Below are positions 27,846 to 37,699 of a stretch of DNA of 64,000 bases, piece by piece. The notes beneath the pieces were generated by a model. That model made no database searches. It was not told where the DNA came from and saw nothing but the letters and a program-made list of their open reading frames with translations. The stretch spans positions 248,001 through 312,000 of the forward strand of contig NZ_JAJTBG010000001.1 of the NCBI RefSeq assembly GCF_021287045.1. Reading direction: 5' to 3'. The translations under genes and the position numbers were made by a program. Position 1 is the stretch's first letter. Each line of letters opens with the position of its first letter. This DNA comes from Oryzomicrobium sp. Its GTDB lineage: Bacteria > Pseudomonadota > Gammaproteobacteria > Burkholderiales > Rhodocyclaceae.

Positions 27846-29339
27846 ATGAGCGACCTGTTTTCTTCCCTGGAGCCGCCCGTCCCTGAGGGCGGCTCCGCGC
27901 CTTCCGGGGTGGATGCCCCGCCGCCGCCCCTGGCGGAGCAGTTGCGGCCCAAGACCGTGGCCGAGGTGATCGGCCAGCAGCACCTGCTCGGGCCGGGCAA
28001 GCCCCTGGCTCTGGCGTTTGCCTCGGGCGAGCCCCATTCGATGATCTTCTGGGGGCCGCCGGGGGTGGGCAAGACCACCCTGGCGCGGCTGATGGCAGAC
28101 GCCTTCGACGCCGACTTCATCGCCCTCTCGGCGGTGTTCTCCGGCATCAAGGACATCCGCGAGGCCATGGCCCGGGCCGAGGCGGCGCGGGCCCGGGGGC
28201 GGCGCACCATCCTGTTCGTCGACGAGGTGCACCGCTTCAACAAGGGTCAGCAGGACGCCTTCTTGCCCTACGTGGAATCGGGCACTGTCACCTTCGTCGG
28301 CGCCACCACCGAGAACCCGTCCTTCGAGGTCAATTCGGCCCTGCTCTCCCGGGCCTCGGTGTATGTGCTGCAATCCCTCACCGCCGAGGAAATGGGCCAG
28401 TTGTTCGCCCGGGCCCGGGAAAAAGCCTTCCCCGAGCTGACCTTCGACGAGCAAGCCCAGGAGCGGCTGATCGGCGTGGCCGACGGCGACGCCCGCAAGC
28501 TGCTCAACCTGCTGGAACAGATCCGTACCGCCGCCCGTACGGCCAAGACCACCACGGTGGACGGCGACTTCATCAACGCCGCCCTGGCCCAGCAGCTGCG
28601 CCGCTTCGACAAGGGCGGCGAGGCCTTCTACGACCAGATTTCGGCCCTGCACAAGTCGGTGCGTGGCTCCAACCCGGACGCCGCCTTGTACTGGCTGGTG
28701 CGCATGCTCGACGGCGGCGCCGACCCGCGCTACCTGTCGCGCCGGCTGATCCGCATGGCCTGGGAAGACATCGGCCTGGCCGACCCCCGCGCCGCCGAGA
28801 TCGCCACCACCGCCGCCGACACCTATGAGCGCCTCGGTTCCCCCGAGGGCGAGCTGGCCCTGGCCCAGGCGGTGATCTACCTGGCGGTGGCGGCCAAGAG
28901 CAACGCCGGCTACATGGCCTACAACCAGGCTCGGGCCTTCGTGCAGCGCGACGTGTCGCGGCCGGTGCCGATCCACCTGCGCAACGCCCCGACCAAGCTG
29001 ATGAAGGAACTGGGCTACGGCAAGGAATACCGCTACGCCCACGACGAGCCCAACGCCTACGCCGCCGGCGAAACCTACCTGCCCGACGGCATGGCCGACC
29101 CCGGCTGGTACCAGCCCGTGCCCCGGGGCATGGAAGCCAAGATCGGCGAAAAGCTGGCCTGGCTGCGGGGCCTGGACGAAGAAGCGCGGCAGGAGGCCCG
29201 GGCCGCCGAACGCGCCCGGCGCGGCGCTGGGGCGAACCCTGCCAACGCCGCCAATGCCAATGCCGCCAACCCCGGCGTGGCCCCGGCGGCCAAGCCCGTG
29301 GCGCCCGCCAAACCGCCCAAGCCGCAAAGCGAGGATTGA
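27846..29339 (+). CDS. rarA: Replication-associated recombination protein A (MgsA/RarA AAA+ ATPase)
   Basis: Cytosolic AAA+ ATPase acting at stalled replication forks and related to clamp loaders. The 497 residues contain Walker A GPPGVGKT (70-77), Walker B TILFVDEVHRFNK, sensor 1 VGATTENPSFEVNSALLSR and the C-terminal tetramerisation region IRMAWEDIGLADPRA. The last 40 residues are a low-complexity Ala/Asn/Pro tail. The return to high GC here marks the end of the AT-rich cassette. serS follows on the same strand, the usual order. Confidence 0.95.
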   Translation: MSDLFSSLEPPVPEGGSAPSGVDAPPPPLAEQLRPKTVAEVIGQQHLLGPGKPLALAFASGEPHSMIFWGPPGVGKTTLARLMADAFDADFIALSAVFSGIKDIREAMARAEAARARGRRTILFVDEVHRFNKGQQDAFLPYVESGTVTFVGATTENPSFEVNSALLSRASVYVLQSLTAEEMGQLFARAREKAFPELTFDEQAQERLIGVADGDARKLLNLLEQIRTAARTAKTTTVDGDFINAALAQQLRRFDKGGEAFYDQISALHKSVRGSNPDAALYWLVRMLDGGADPRYLSRRLIRMAWEDIGLADPRAAEIATTAADTYERLGSPEGELALAQAVIYLAVAAKSNAGYMAYNQARAFVQRDVSRPVPIHLRNAPTKLMKELGYGKEYRYAHDEPNAYAAGETYLPDGMADPGWYQPVPRGMEAKIGEKLAWLRGLDEEARQEARAAERARRGAGANPANAANANAANPGVAPAAKPVAPAKPPKPQSED

Positions 29340-29349
29340 GGCTGGCGGG

Positions 29350-29468
29350 CCGGTGATACATGAATTTTTTTAATGTTTCCCGTGGGTAGGATCGCCAAGG
29401 TCTAATAATGGCGCGGACCTTGGGTTTTGGCTGCGCCTGAAACATTAATTTTCTTCATGTATCACCGG
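29350..29468. repeat. 119-bp palindromic element, MITE- or structured-RNA-like
   Basis: The left arm (29350-29379) begins CCGGTGATACATGAA and ends AATGTTTC. The right arm (29439-29468) is its reverse complement except for a 7-nt AT block in the middle. Inside lies a second perfect inverted repeat, CCAAGGTC (29395-29402) / GACCTTGG (29416-29423). The element is much more AT-rich than its surroundings and encodes no protein. Confidence 0.8.
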
Positions 29469-29595
29469 GCGGGCGCTTGATTGCGTGGCCGATGATCGAT
29501 GCCCTAGATGGCTCCCCAGCGGCAATCCAGCGGCAGGGGGCGCTCGGCGTGGCAGTGGTTGCCGCAATGCCACGATGCCTGAGCACCGGAGCACC

Positions 29596-29676
29596 GGCGG
29601 GCCGGGCCAGCGTAGCGCGCTCGCAGCGCAGCTCCCATGTGCGTGGCAGGGCGCTTTACCTACGGCCCGGCCCGCC
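29596..29676. repeat. GC-rich long inverted repeat
   Basis: GGCGGGCCGGGCC (29596-29608) is a perfect reverse complement of GGCCCGGCCCGCC (29664-29676). The stem can extend inward with CGTAG (29611-29615) and CTACG (29660-29664). Confidence 0.65.
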
Positions 29677-29682
29677 ACGTAG

Positions 29683-31206
<1,524 letters not shown>

Positions 31207-31266
31207 GTCTGAGTTGGTGGCGCCGCGGCGCCTGCATCGGCGATGCGGGTGTCCGCCGCCTCCCCC

Positions 31267-31295
31267 GAAAAACCCGCCGCGAGGCGGGTTTTTTG
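31267..31295 (+). terminator. Rho-independent terminator after serS
   Basis: AACCCGCC pairs with GGCGGGTT around GCGA and is followed by a T-run (31289-31294), 60 bp beyond the serS stop codon. Confidence 0.88.
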
Positions 31296-31494
31296 TGGCC
31301 TGCGACTTGGTGGCAGCGGGGTAGGGCAGGGGGCTTGGGAGGCGGGAGGCTGGCGTTGCTTGTGGGACGTGGTGCGGACCAGGGGCGGAGCCGGAATCGG
31401 GCCGGTTGTCGCGCCGCCGTTCCCCGGGCCGAAATGGCGACGTCTCGGGACGATGATTGGAGGTGACGACTGGAGGCGACGTCTGGGCCCGTGC

Positions 31495-32316
31495 CTAGCG
31501 TTGCAGCACCCAGGCGGTCCAGCGGGCCACCGGGCCTTCCACCACCCGGGCCACGCCGCTGGGCAGGTCCAGGGGCTTGAGCAGCATGCGGGCGGCCATG
31601 GTCACCGGGTATTGCTGCTTCATCTGCCGCACCAGCCGGGCGCGCAGGGCGTGGAGGCGGGCCGGGTCGGCGCTGCCGTTGCGCACCGCGAAAACGTGGC
31701 GCAGGGCGCATTCCGCATCGTCCTGGCGGGCTTCCACCAGGCGCCGCCGCAGGGCGCCCAGCACCGCCAGGCGGCCGGTCGGCTGGCGAGCGCTGAATTT
31801 GCGGAAGTAACGGTAAAAGTGCTTGTAGTGGCCGATCTCCTCGGCCCGGATGCGGGCGGCGATGCCCGCCAGTACCGGCTCGTCGGTCTGGGCGGCGAGG
31901 GCCTGGTAGTAGGTGGAGGTGCCGGTTTCTACCACGCAGCGGGCCACCATCTCCAGGCCGTGGGTGGGTTCGAATTCCTCCACCGTGCAGTGTTGCGAAT
32001 AGTCGGCGTAAAAGGCGGCGTAGGCCCGGGGCCAGTCGAAGTCGGGCCACACGTGGTTCACATAGGCGCGCAGGGCGCGGCCGTGGCGCACCTCTTCGAC
32101 CTGCCAGTGGGCTTCCAGCCAGCCGCGCACCTCCGCATCGTCGGCGAAAGTCTGGACCAGGTTGGCGGTGTACAGCTCGGCGGCGATCTCGATGAACGAG
32201 GCGGCGGCCACCAGGTAGAACAAATCCTCCCGGTCCCGCACCCGGGCCAGGTCCACGTCCTGCAAGGGGATGTTGTCCAGGGTCCAGCCGTCCCCGTCCG
32301 TTCTGTGCGCCTGCAT
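31495..32316 (-). CDS. Ferritin-like diiron-domain protein
   Basis: Probable non-haem diiron protein of unknown reaction. In the 273 residues, four helices supply a plausible diiron set: Glu43 or Glu47 (FIEIAAELYT), Glu74/75 with His78 (QVEEVRHGR), Glu130 (CVVETGTSTYY), and Glu159/160 with His163 (RAEEIGHYKHF). The ExxH pairs are those of the ferritin/acyl-ACP-desaturase superfamily. It has no signal peptide or TM helix. It starts 30 nt after mltF on the same strand, so the two are probably co-transcribed. The functional link is not obvious. Confidence 0.75.
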   Translation of the reverse strand: MQAHRTDGDGWTLDNIPLQDVDLARVRDREDLFYLVAAASFIEIAAELYTANLVQTFADDAEVRGWLEAHWQVEEVRHGRALRAYVNHVWPDFDWPRAYAAFYADYSQHCTVEEFEPTHGLEMVARCVVETGTSTYYQALAAQTDEPVLAGIAARIRAEEIGHYKHFYRYFRKFSARQPTGRLAVLGALRRRLVEARQDDAECALRHVFAVRNGSADPARLHALRARLVRQMKQQYPVTMAARMLLKPLDLPSGVARVVEGPVARWTAWVLQR

Positions 32317-32346
32317 GGCCCGCTCTCCTGCCGCCGTTCCTTCATT

Positions 32347-33894
32347 TCACGATAGATTCGTTTCGGTCCGGCGGCCAGGGTGGGGCGGGCGTGCCCCGGG
32401 GGGGCAGGCCCGGCCGGTCTTGCCGCCCCGGCCGCCCTTCTTGGGCGGGGCCAGGGGGACGTAGGCGGGGGCGTGGCGTTGCAGGATGTCGTAGAACATG
32501 CGCACGTTTTCCACCAGGATCACCGCCTCGCCGCCCCGGGCGCGGCCGGACTTGAGGCGGCTGTAGTACTGGGGCCGGGAGAGCAGGGGCAGCACCTTCT
32601 TCATCTCGAACCACTGGTCCGGGTCGGCCCCGGTGGAGGGGGCGATGGCCCGGGCGCCGTTCATGTGGCCCAGGCCCAGGTTGTAGGCGGCCAGGGCCAT
32701 CCAGGTGCGGTCCGGCTCCTTCACTTCGGGGGGCAACTGGTCGCGCAGGTCGGCCAGGTAGCGGCTGCCGGCGCGGATGCTCTCGCTGGCGTCGAGGCGG
32801 TTCTTCACCCCCAGATGGTCGGCGGTGTCCTCGGTGAGCATCATCATGCCGCGCACCCCGGTGGGGCTGGTGGCGAGGGGGTTCCACTTCGATTCCTGGT
32901 AGGCCAGGGCCGCCAGCAGGCGCCAGTCGATACCGGTGATGATCTGGCCGCGCTTAAATTCCTGCTCGTAGTCCGGCAGCAGGCTGTGGACCGCTTCCAG
33001 GTAGCTGATCACGTCGTTGCGGTCCAGCCGGCGGATGTGGCCGAAGTAGCGGTCGATCAGCCGGGCCAGGGTGCCGTCGCGCAGGCTCTCGTCGAGAAAG
33101 GCGTTGGCCCGGGCCAGCAGGTCCGGGTCGCCGTCGGCGGGGAACAGCCAGGAGACGGGCTTTTCGCCCCCCACCTCCAGGGTGGTCTGCAAGGTGGGGT
33201 AGAAGTTGCTCGCCACCTCCATCACCCGGGAGTCGGTCAGGGCGTACTCGATGCGCTGGTCGGACACCGCCTCCACCAGGTCGAATTCGTCCCAGGACTT
33301 GTGTTCGATGATGGTGGGGGGCGGCTCGACGCCGGTGAGGGCCTTGAGCCGGTCGGCGTGCTTGGAGCCTTCGACCACGTGGATGGTCTTGCCCGCTAGG
33401 TCGGACAGCTCGGCGAGGGGCAGGGAGGCGTCGTTCTGCACGATCACCTGCCGGTTCTTGCCGTAGGGCGTGGCCTGGACGAAGGAATCGGCATCCAGGT
33501 CGGGCAGGGGCAGCCAGCCGGCGCCGAAATGGGCCTCGCCGCTCTTGAGCTTTTCGTAGAGCTCCTGGTCGCTCTGGGCGATGACCAGGCGCAGGGGCTT
33601 GCCGATGCTGGCGGCGAACTGCTCCACCAGGTCGGATTCGAAGCCCCGGCTGCCGATCCGTTCCGCCTGCTGATCCCGCTCGTGGGTGGTCAGCCGGTCC
33701 CGGATCACCACCACCAGCGCGTCGCTTTCCGTGAGCCGTGGCGGCGCGTGGTCGCCACAGGACACCACCCCTGCCGCCAGGGCAGCCGCGAGCAGCGCAC
33801 GCGCAAGGCGGGCGAGGCGCGACAGCCAGGTGGGGCGGACGGCGGGGCAGACCCCGAGGGGCATACCCCCAGTCCGGTAGAGGTGGCTCGGCAT
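32347..33894 (-). CDS. mltF: Membrane-bound lytic murein transglycosylase F
   Basis: Outer-membrane-associated enzyme cleaving peptidoglycan glycan strands. The 515 residues have an N-terminal export signal ending in a lipobox-like VVSC (Cys46), an extracytoplasmic solute-binding-type domain (about 60-290), and a C-terminal SLT lysozyme-like domain. The catalytic Glu is in LAYQESKWNP, followed by PTGVRGMMMLT and the AAYNLGLGH motif. I start at 33894, where GGAGGAGA lies about 11 nt upstream; ATGs at 33945 and 33864 are alternatives. The C-terminus is Lys/Arg/Pro-rich. Confidence 0.92.
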   Translation of the reverse strand: MPSHLYRTGGMPLGVCPAVRPTWLSRLARLARALLAAALAAGVVSCGDHAPPRLTESDALVVVIRDRLTTHERDQQAERIGSRGFESDLVEQFAASIGKPLRLVIAQSDQELYEKLKSGEAHFGAGWLPLPDLDADSFVQATPYGKNRQVIVQNDASLPLAELSDLAGKTIHVVEGSKHADRLKALTGVEPPPTIIEHKSWDEFDLVEAVSDQRIEYALTDSRVMEVASNFYPTLQTTLEVGGEKPVSWLFPADGDPDLLARANAFLDESLRDGTLARLIDRYFGHIRRLDRNDVISYLEAVHSLLPDYEQEFKRGQIITGIDWRLLAALAYQESKWNPLATSPTGVRGMMMLTEDTADHLGVKNRLDASESIRAGSRYLADLRDQLPPEVKEPDRTWMALAAYNLGLGHMNGARAIAPSTGADPDQWFEMKKVLPLLSRPQYYSRLKSGRARGGEAVILVENVRMFYDILQRHAPAYVPLAPPKKGGRGGKTGRACPPGARPPHPGRRTETNLS

Positions 33895-34012
33895 GGAGCG
33901 GCGTCTCCTCCGGGAGGGAAGTACGGGGGGCAGGGAAGGCGCCATGATACCAGCCCCGTTTTTTTCACCCGCCGGACCCCCGCCGGGGGATGCGCGCCGG
34001 GGGCGCTTAGGC

Positions 34013-34018
34013 TATACT
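34013..34018 (+). promoter_or_regulatory. Candidate -10 element for tRNA-Ser
   Basis: TATACT lies about 70 bp upstream of the tRNA in GC-rich DNA. No clear -35 is visible. Confidence 0.3.
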
Positions 34019-34088
34019 GCGCAGCCTTCCGGTACGCCGCAGCGCGGCCGGGAACACTGCCCCCGGGGTCCCCCGGGTTCGGCAGCGC

Positions 34089-34181
34089 GGAGAGGTACCG
34101 AAGTGGTCATAACGGCGCCGACTCGAAATCGGATGGTCAGGGAAACCTGGCACAAGGGTTCGAATCCCTTCCTCTCCGCCA
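34089..34181 (+). tRNA. tRNA-Ser (anticodon CGA)
   Basis: The acceptor arms GGAGAGG and CCTCTCC close a class II tRNA with a long variable arm (TGGTCAGGGAAACCTGGCA region). The anticodon loop is CTCGAAA with anticodon CGA, reading codon UCG. The T-arm is GGGTTCGAATCCC. The 3' CCA (34179-34181) is encoded. Length is 93 nt. Confidence 0.95.
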
Positions 34182-34348
34182 CTCCCTGCTTCCCATTCCC
34201 CTGTTTTTCTTCTTCCCGGCTTTTTCAGCCCGGGCTGCTGCGCGCATTCGCGACGCCAGTGTCACTGCCTTTTCTTGCGGCGCGATGACCGCCGCTTTCC
34301 CGCGTGCGTCCCGCCTCACGGGCCCCCGGGGCGGAGGCGGGAGGGGGC

Positions 34349-35062
34349 TCAGTCCTGGCCCAGCCCCGCCGCCAGGGTGGCGGCGATGCGCGAGGCGTAG
34401 TCGCGGCGGTAAAGCACGATCACCACTATCACCGTCGAGAACAGGAACAGCCAAGGGCTGACCACCCAGGTGAGGGCCGTCAGGCCGAAGTAATAGGCGC
34501 GGATGCCCCGGTTGAATTCGTCGCCGGCCAGGGAATTGACCTCCGCCAGGCGGCGGGCGTCCTGTTCGCGCTTGGTCGGGTCGCCGGAGCCGGAAGGGGA
34601 GGGGGCGGCGCCGAGCAGGATCGACAGCAGGTTGAACTGGCGCAGGGACCAGGTGAACTTGAAGTAGGCCACCACGAACACGCCGAAGAGCAGCAGCAGC
34701 TTGAATTCGAGCAGGTCCCGGGAGGTGTGGGCGGCGAAGGGCAGGTCGGCGGTGAAGGTGATCAGCTTGTCCAGGGTGCCGAGCACGGCGAACAGGCCGG
34801 CGATGATGTAGATGGTGGTGTTGGCGTAGAACGAGACGCTGGTCTGCAGGTTGCCGATCAGGCTGGCGTCCATGATGCGCACTTCGCGGGTGAGCAGCTG
34901 GCGCGCCCAGAGCAGGCGGTACTGGTGGCCCAGGCCGACCAGCCCTTCCCGGGCGCGGCGGCCGTATTCGGAATAGAAGGTGTAGCCGAACCAGGCGGTG
35001 ACGAAGGCGAGCAGGGCGAGCCAGTCGGGCCAGCCGATCTCGGCAAGCAGGCTTTTGAGCAT
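34349..35062 (-). CDS. DUF599 family membrane protein
   Basis: Inner-membrane protein of unknown function. The 237 residues have about four TM helices: WLALLAFVTAWFGYTFY, NTTIYIIAGLFAVLGTL, LLLLFGVFVVAYFKFTW and LFLFSTVIVVIVLYRR. The DUF599-type stretch EVNSLAGDEFNRGIRAYYFG lies before the last helix. I start at the ATG at 35062 (MLKSLLAEIGWPDWLALLAF); the in-frame upstream extension of 37 codons is Pro-rich and improbable. It is a single gene between tRNA-Ser and the HNH endonuclease gene. Confidence 0.85.
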   Translation of the reverse strand: MLKSLLAEIGWPDWLALLAFVTAWFGYTFYSEYGRRAREGLVGLGHQYRLLWARQLLTREVRIMDASLIGNLQTSVSFYANTTIYIIAGLFAVLGTLDKLITFTADLPFAAHTSRDLLEFKLLLLFGVFVVAYFKFTWSLRQFNLLSILLGAAPSPSGSGDPTKREQDARRLAEVNSLAGDEFNRGIRAYYFGLTALTWVVSPWLFLFSTVIVVIVLYRRDYASRIAATLAAGLGQD

Positions 35063-35135
35063 GGCCCCTCCAGGGCGGAAACGGCCGGCGATTCTGCCAC
35101 ATTTCGCCGGCGGGCCGGGGCGGGAGGCCGAGGGT

Positions 35136-35801
35136 TCAGGCGGCCAACTGGGGATGACCGGGGACGGGGCCACCGCTCAGAAGCGGGTCGGCGTGCAGGC
35201 GGCTGCGGGCCGAGACGTGGCGGGCGAGAAAATCCATCTGGTCGGCCAGGATGTGGCGGTTGCACAGGATCAGGAATTCGGCCCGATTGGGCACGTAGGG
35301 GGCGTAGAGCAGCTGCATGCGGGCCTGTTCCGGGGTCCGCCCGCCCTTCTTCTGGTTGCAGGGGCGGCAGGCGGTGACCACGTTCATCCACACGTCGCGG
35401 CCCCCCTGGGACACGGGGGTGATGTGATCCCGGGTGAGGCGGAAGGCCGAGCCCTGGTGGCCGCAGTAGGCGCAGATGTGGCGGTCGCGGCGGAATAACT
35501 CCCGGTTGTTCAACGGGGGCACCTGGGAAAAGTCCAGGTGGCCCCGGGCCTGGCCGCGCACGGCGATGATACTGTTGGCGGTGATGTGGGAGCGTTCCCC
35601 GGTGCGCCGGCAGATGCCGCCGTGAAAGGTGAAGTCGTTATCGCCGGCCACCCAGGCCACCAGGTTGCGGGCATAGTAGAAGCAGGCGGTCTGCCAGTGC
35701 AGCCAGCGCTGGGGCACGCCGTTCTGGTCGAGGGCCAGTATCAGGGGGAGGCTGCCCGCCGGGTCGCTGTCGGCGGGAGGGGCGGGGAGGAAGGGGTCCA
35801 T
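35136..35801 (-). CDS. HNH endonuclease
   Basis: Putative nuclease with a zinc-stabilised HNH fold. The 221 residues contain Cys110 and Cys113 (HICAYCG), the catalytic Asp125-His126 (RDHITPVSQGG), Asn140 and the second Cys pair Cys145/Cys148 followed by NQKKGG. No methylase or toxin partner is adjacent. The N-terminal 100 residues have no motif I recognise. The start at 35801 is divergent from the tonB-like gene 60 nt away, so the two share a promoter region. Related stand-alone HNH proteins are common and mostly uncharacterised. Confidence 0.85.
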   Translation of the reverse strand: MDPFLPAPPADSDPAGSLPLILALDQNGVPQRWLHWQTACFYYARNLVAWVAGDNDFTFHGGICRRTGERSHITANSIIAVRGQARGHLDFSQVPPLNNRELFRRDRHICAYCGHQGSAFRLTRDHITPVSQGGRDVWMNVVTACRPCNQKKGGRTPEQARMQLLYAPYVPNRAEFLILCNRHILADQMDFLARHVSARSRLHADPLLSGGPVPGHPQLAA

Positions 35802-35861
35802 GATGGCAGTCGTCGCGGTTTGGAATGCGGTGCCTGGCCGGTCGAAAAGGCCGGGTGGCCC

Positions 35862-36731
35862 ATGTTGACGTTTGTTAGACCGATAAACGGCCCCGCCGTT
35901 TCCAAAAATCCCATTGGCAAGCGTCTGGCCCTGGCCTTGAGCGCTTCCCTGATCCTCCACGCCTGGGTACTGCTGGCCCCGGCGCAACTGCCGACGGCAA
36001 CTGCCACCGCGCCCCTCCAGGCCCGCCTGGAGCGCACAGGGGCGGCGTCCGGCGGCGACGGGAAGGCGGCGGAAGCACCCATGCCGGCGGCCATGCCCGA
36101 AAAGCCGCGCCATGCGCAACCGGTGCCGCCGGCCCATGCTTCTTCTACGCCGCCAAGCCCCAGGCGGGATGCGCTCCCCGTTCCCACGCCGCTGGCGCAA
36201 GCGGTCGCGCCAGCCGTTGCATCGGCACCATCTGCGCTGGCCGCTGCCGTGCCCAAGTCCGGTGAATCGGTAGGCCGGGCGGACGAGGCGGCGGGGCATC
36301 CCTCCGCTGTCGGTGGCCCGACGGCAAGGGGGGAGCCGAATCCTGGTGGAAATTCCGGTGGAACTTCTGCTGCGAATGCCGCTGTAAATGCCGCGCTAAA
36401 TGCCGGCGGGGGAGGCGGCGAGGCGCCGCCGCCGGATGCGCTGCGAGCCTACACCATCGCCCTTGGGGGGTCGGCCAGCCGCCTGCGCCGCTATCCGCCC
36501 CTGGCCCGGGAGCGGGGCTGGGAGGGGCGGGTGGAGGTGGCGGTCACCCTGCTGCCGGGCCTGGCCGTGCCCCGGGTCGGCCTGCGTCGGGGTTGCGGCC
36601 ACGAACTGCTCGACGAGCAGGCCCTGGAGATCGTGCGCGGGGCGGTGGCGGCGGTGCCGCTGCCCGAGGCCCTGCGCGGGCGCAGCGCCTCGGTGCGGCT
36701 GCCGATCGAGTTTTCCCTGGCCGGGGAGTGA
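35862..36731 (+). CDS. TonB-family energy-transducer-like protein
   Basis: Second TonB-like protein in the window. The 289 residues have an N-terminal TM anchor (about 20-40, RLALALSASLILHAWVLLAP), a long Pro/Ala/Gly-rich linker, and a C-terminal domain with RRYPPLARERGWEGRVEVAV and a final VRLPIEFSL strand, as in TonB. The linker contains AANAAVNAALNAGGGGG, built from near-identical AATGCCGC-type DNA repeats. There is no exbB or exbD next to it and no Fur-like site that I can see, so its partners are unknown. Confidence 0.8.
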   Translation: MLTFVRPINGPAVSKNPIGKRLALALSASLILHAWVLLAPAQLPTATATAPLQARLERTGAASGGDGKAAEAPMPAAMPEKPRHAQPVPPAHASSTPPSPRRDALPVPTPLAQAVAPAVASAPSALAAAVPKSGESVGRADEAAGHPSAVGGPTARGEPNPGGNSGGTSAANAAVNAALNAGGGGGEAPPPDALRAYTIALGGSASRLRRYPPLARERGWEGRVEVAVTLLPGLAVPRVGLRRGCGHELLDEQALEIVRGAVAAVPLPEALRGRSASVRLPIEFSLAGE

Positions 36732-36815
36732 GCGGGGCGGCCTTGCCATTCGGCCGCGCCGTGCCGGGCCGGGCGTGGTGCCCGGTTGTCCGGCGCTATG
36801 CAATCCGGTATGCGG

Positions 36816-37409
36816 TTAAAGGAATTCCGGCGGCGGGGGCGGCAGGTCGCAGGAGTGCAGGCCGAAGGCGCCGCGCTTGCGGTCGGCCAGGTAGGCTTCG
36901 AGGCAGAAGCGCACGCTGCGGAAGGCCAGTTCGGCCCAGGGAATCTCGTCCTCGGCGAACAGGGCCGTCTCCAGGCTTTCCTCGCCGGGGGCGAAGCGGC
37001 CATCGCGCAGGTGGCCCCGGTAGAAGAGGTGCACCTGGTGGATGTGGGGCACGTTTACCAGGGCGAACAGGGACAGGTCGGCGCCCTGCGCTTCGGTGGC
37101 GGCCGCCGCCGCGCCGGGAGCGCCCACCACCACGGCACAGGCTTCCTCCCAGGTTTCCCGGGCGGCGGCCTGGGCGGTGGTTTCGCCGTTCTCCATGAAG
37201 CCGGCGGGCAGGGTCCATTTGCCGTGGCGCGGTTCGATGGCGCGGCGGCAGAGCAGAATGCGCCCTTCCCATTCGGCCACGCAGCCGGCCACGATCTTGG
37301 GATTCTGGTAGTGGATGGCGCCGCAGTTGTCGCAGACGTGGCGGGGCAGCCGGTCGCCCTCGGGAATGCGCAGGGAAACGGGGGCGCCGCAGTGGGAACA
37401 GAAATTCAT
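36816..37409 (-). CDS. NUDIX hydrolase with N-terminal zinc ribbon
   Basis: Hydrolase of a nucleoside diphosphate linked to another moiety. The 197 residues start with a four-Cys zinc ribbon (Cys4, Cys7, Cys26, Cys29) followed by the Nudix box G70-x5-E76-x7-R84-E-x-x-E88-E89 (GFMENGETTAQAAARETWEE). The arrangement resembles NudC-like or ADP-ribose pyrophosphatases, but the substrate cannot be fixed from sequence. It is a single gene ahead of the motility locus. Confidence 0.88.
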   Translation of the reverse strand: MNFCSHCGAPVSLRIPEGDRLPRHVCDNCGAIHYQNPKIVAGCVAEWEGRILLCRRAIEPRHGKWTLPAGFMENGETTAQAAARETWEEACAVVVGAPGAAAAATEAQGADLSLFALVNVPHIHQVHLFYRGHLRDGRFAPGEESLETALFAEDEIPWAELAFRSVRFCLEAYLADRKRGAFGLHSCDLPPPPPEFL

Positions 37410-37699
37410 GGCGGAAAGGCGGGGGAGTGGAATGCCCGGCGCCGGGGCCGGGGTTCCAGTGTAGCGGAGTTCGCTGCCGCTTTGCCGGCGGTCCGGGGGG
37501 CGGATTCAGCGGATTTCGTCACGTTTTTGCCACATTGGCGCGGCCATTCTTGCCGCCGCCGTGAAATATATGATGGCCGGTTTTGCCGCCCGCCCCGGGC
37601 TCCAGATAGAATGTTGCCATTCATTGCAGCCCGTCCGTGGCCGCCCGCTCGAACTTCACTCCGGCACCCACCGAGATCGGGGCCGCGTCAGGGGATTCC

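Noticed and set aside
31207-31494. Possible small gene between serS and the ferritin-like gene
   Set aside because: The open frames here are short shadows without ribosome binding sites. Apart from the serS terminator and a 10-bp repeat (GGCGACGTCT) nothing is visible.
36370-36420. Repeats AATGCCGC in the TonB-like gene as a CRISPR or tandem array
   Set aside because: The repeats are short, in frame and encode an Ala/Asn-rich linker, so they are low-complexity coding sequence.
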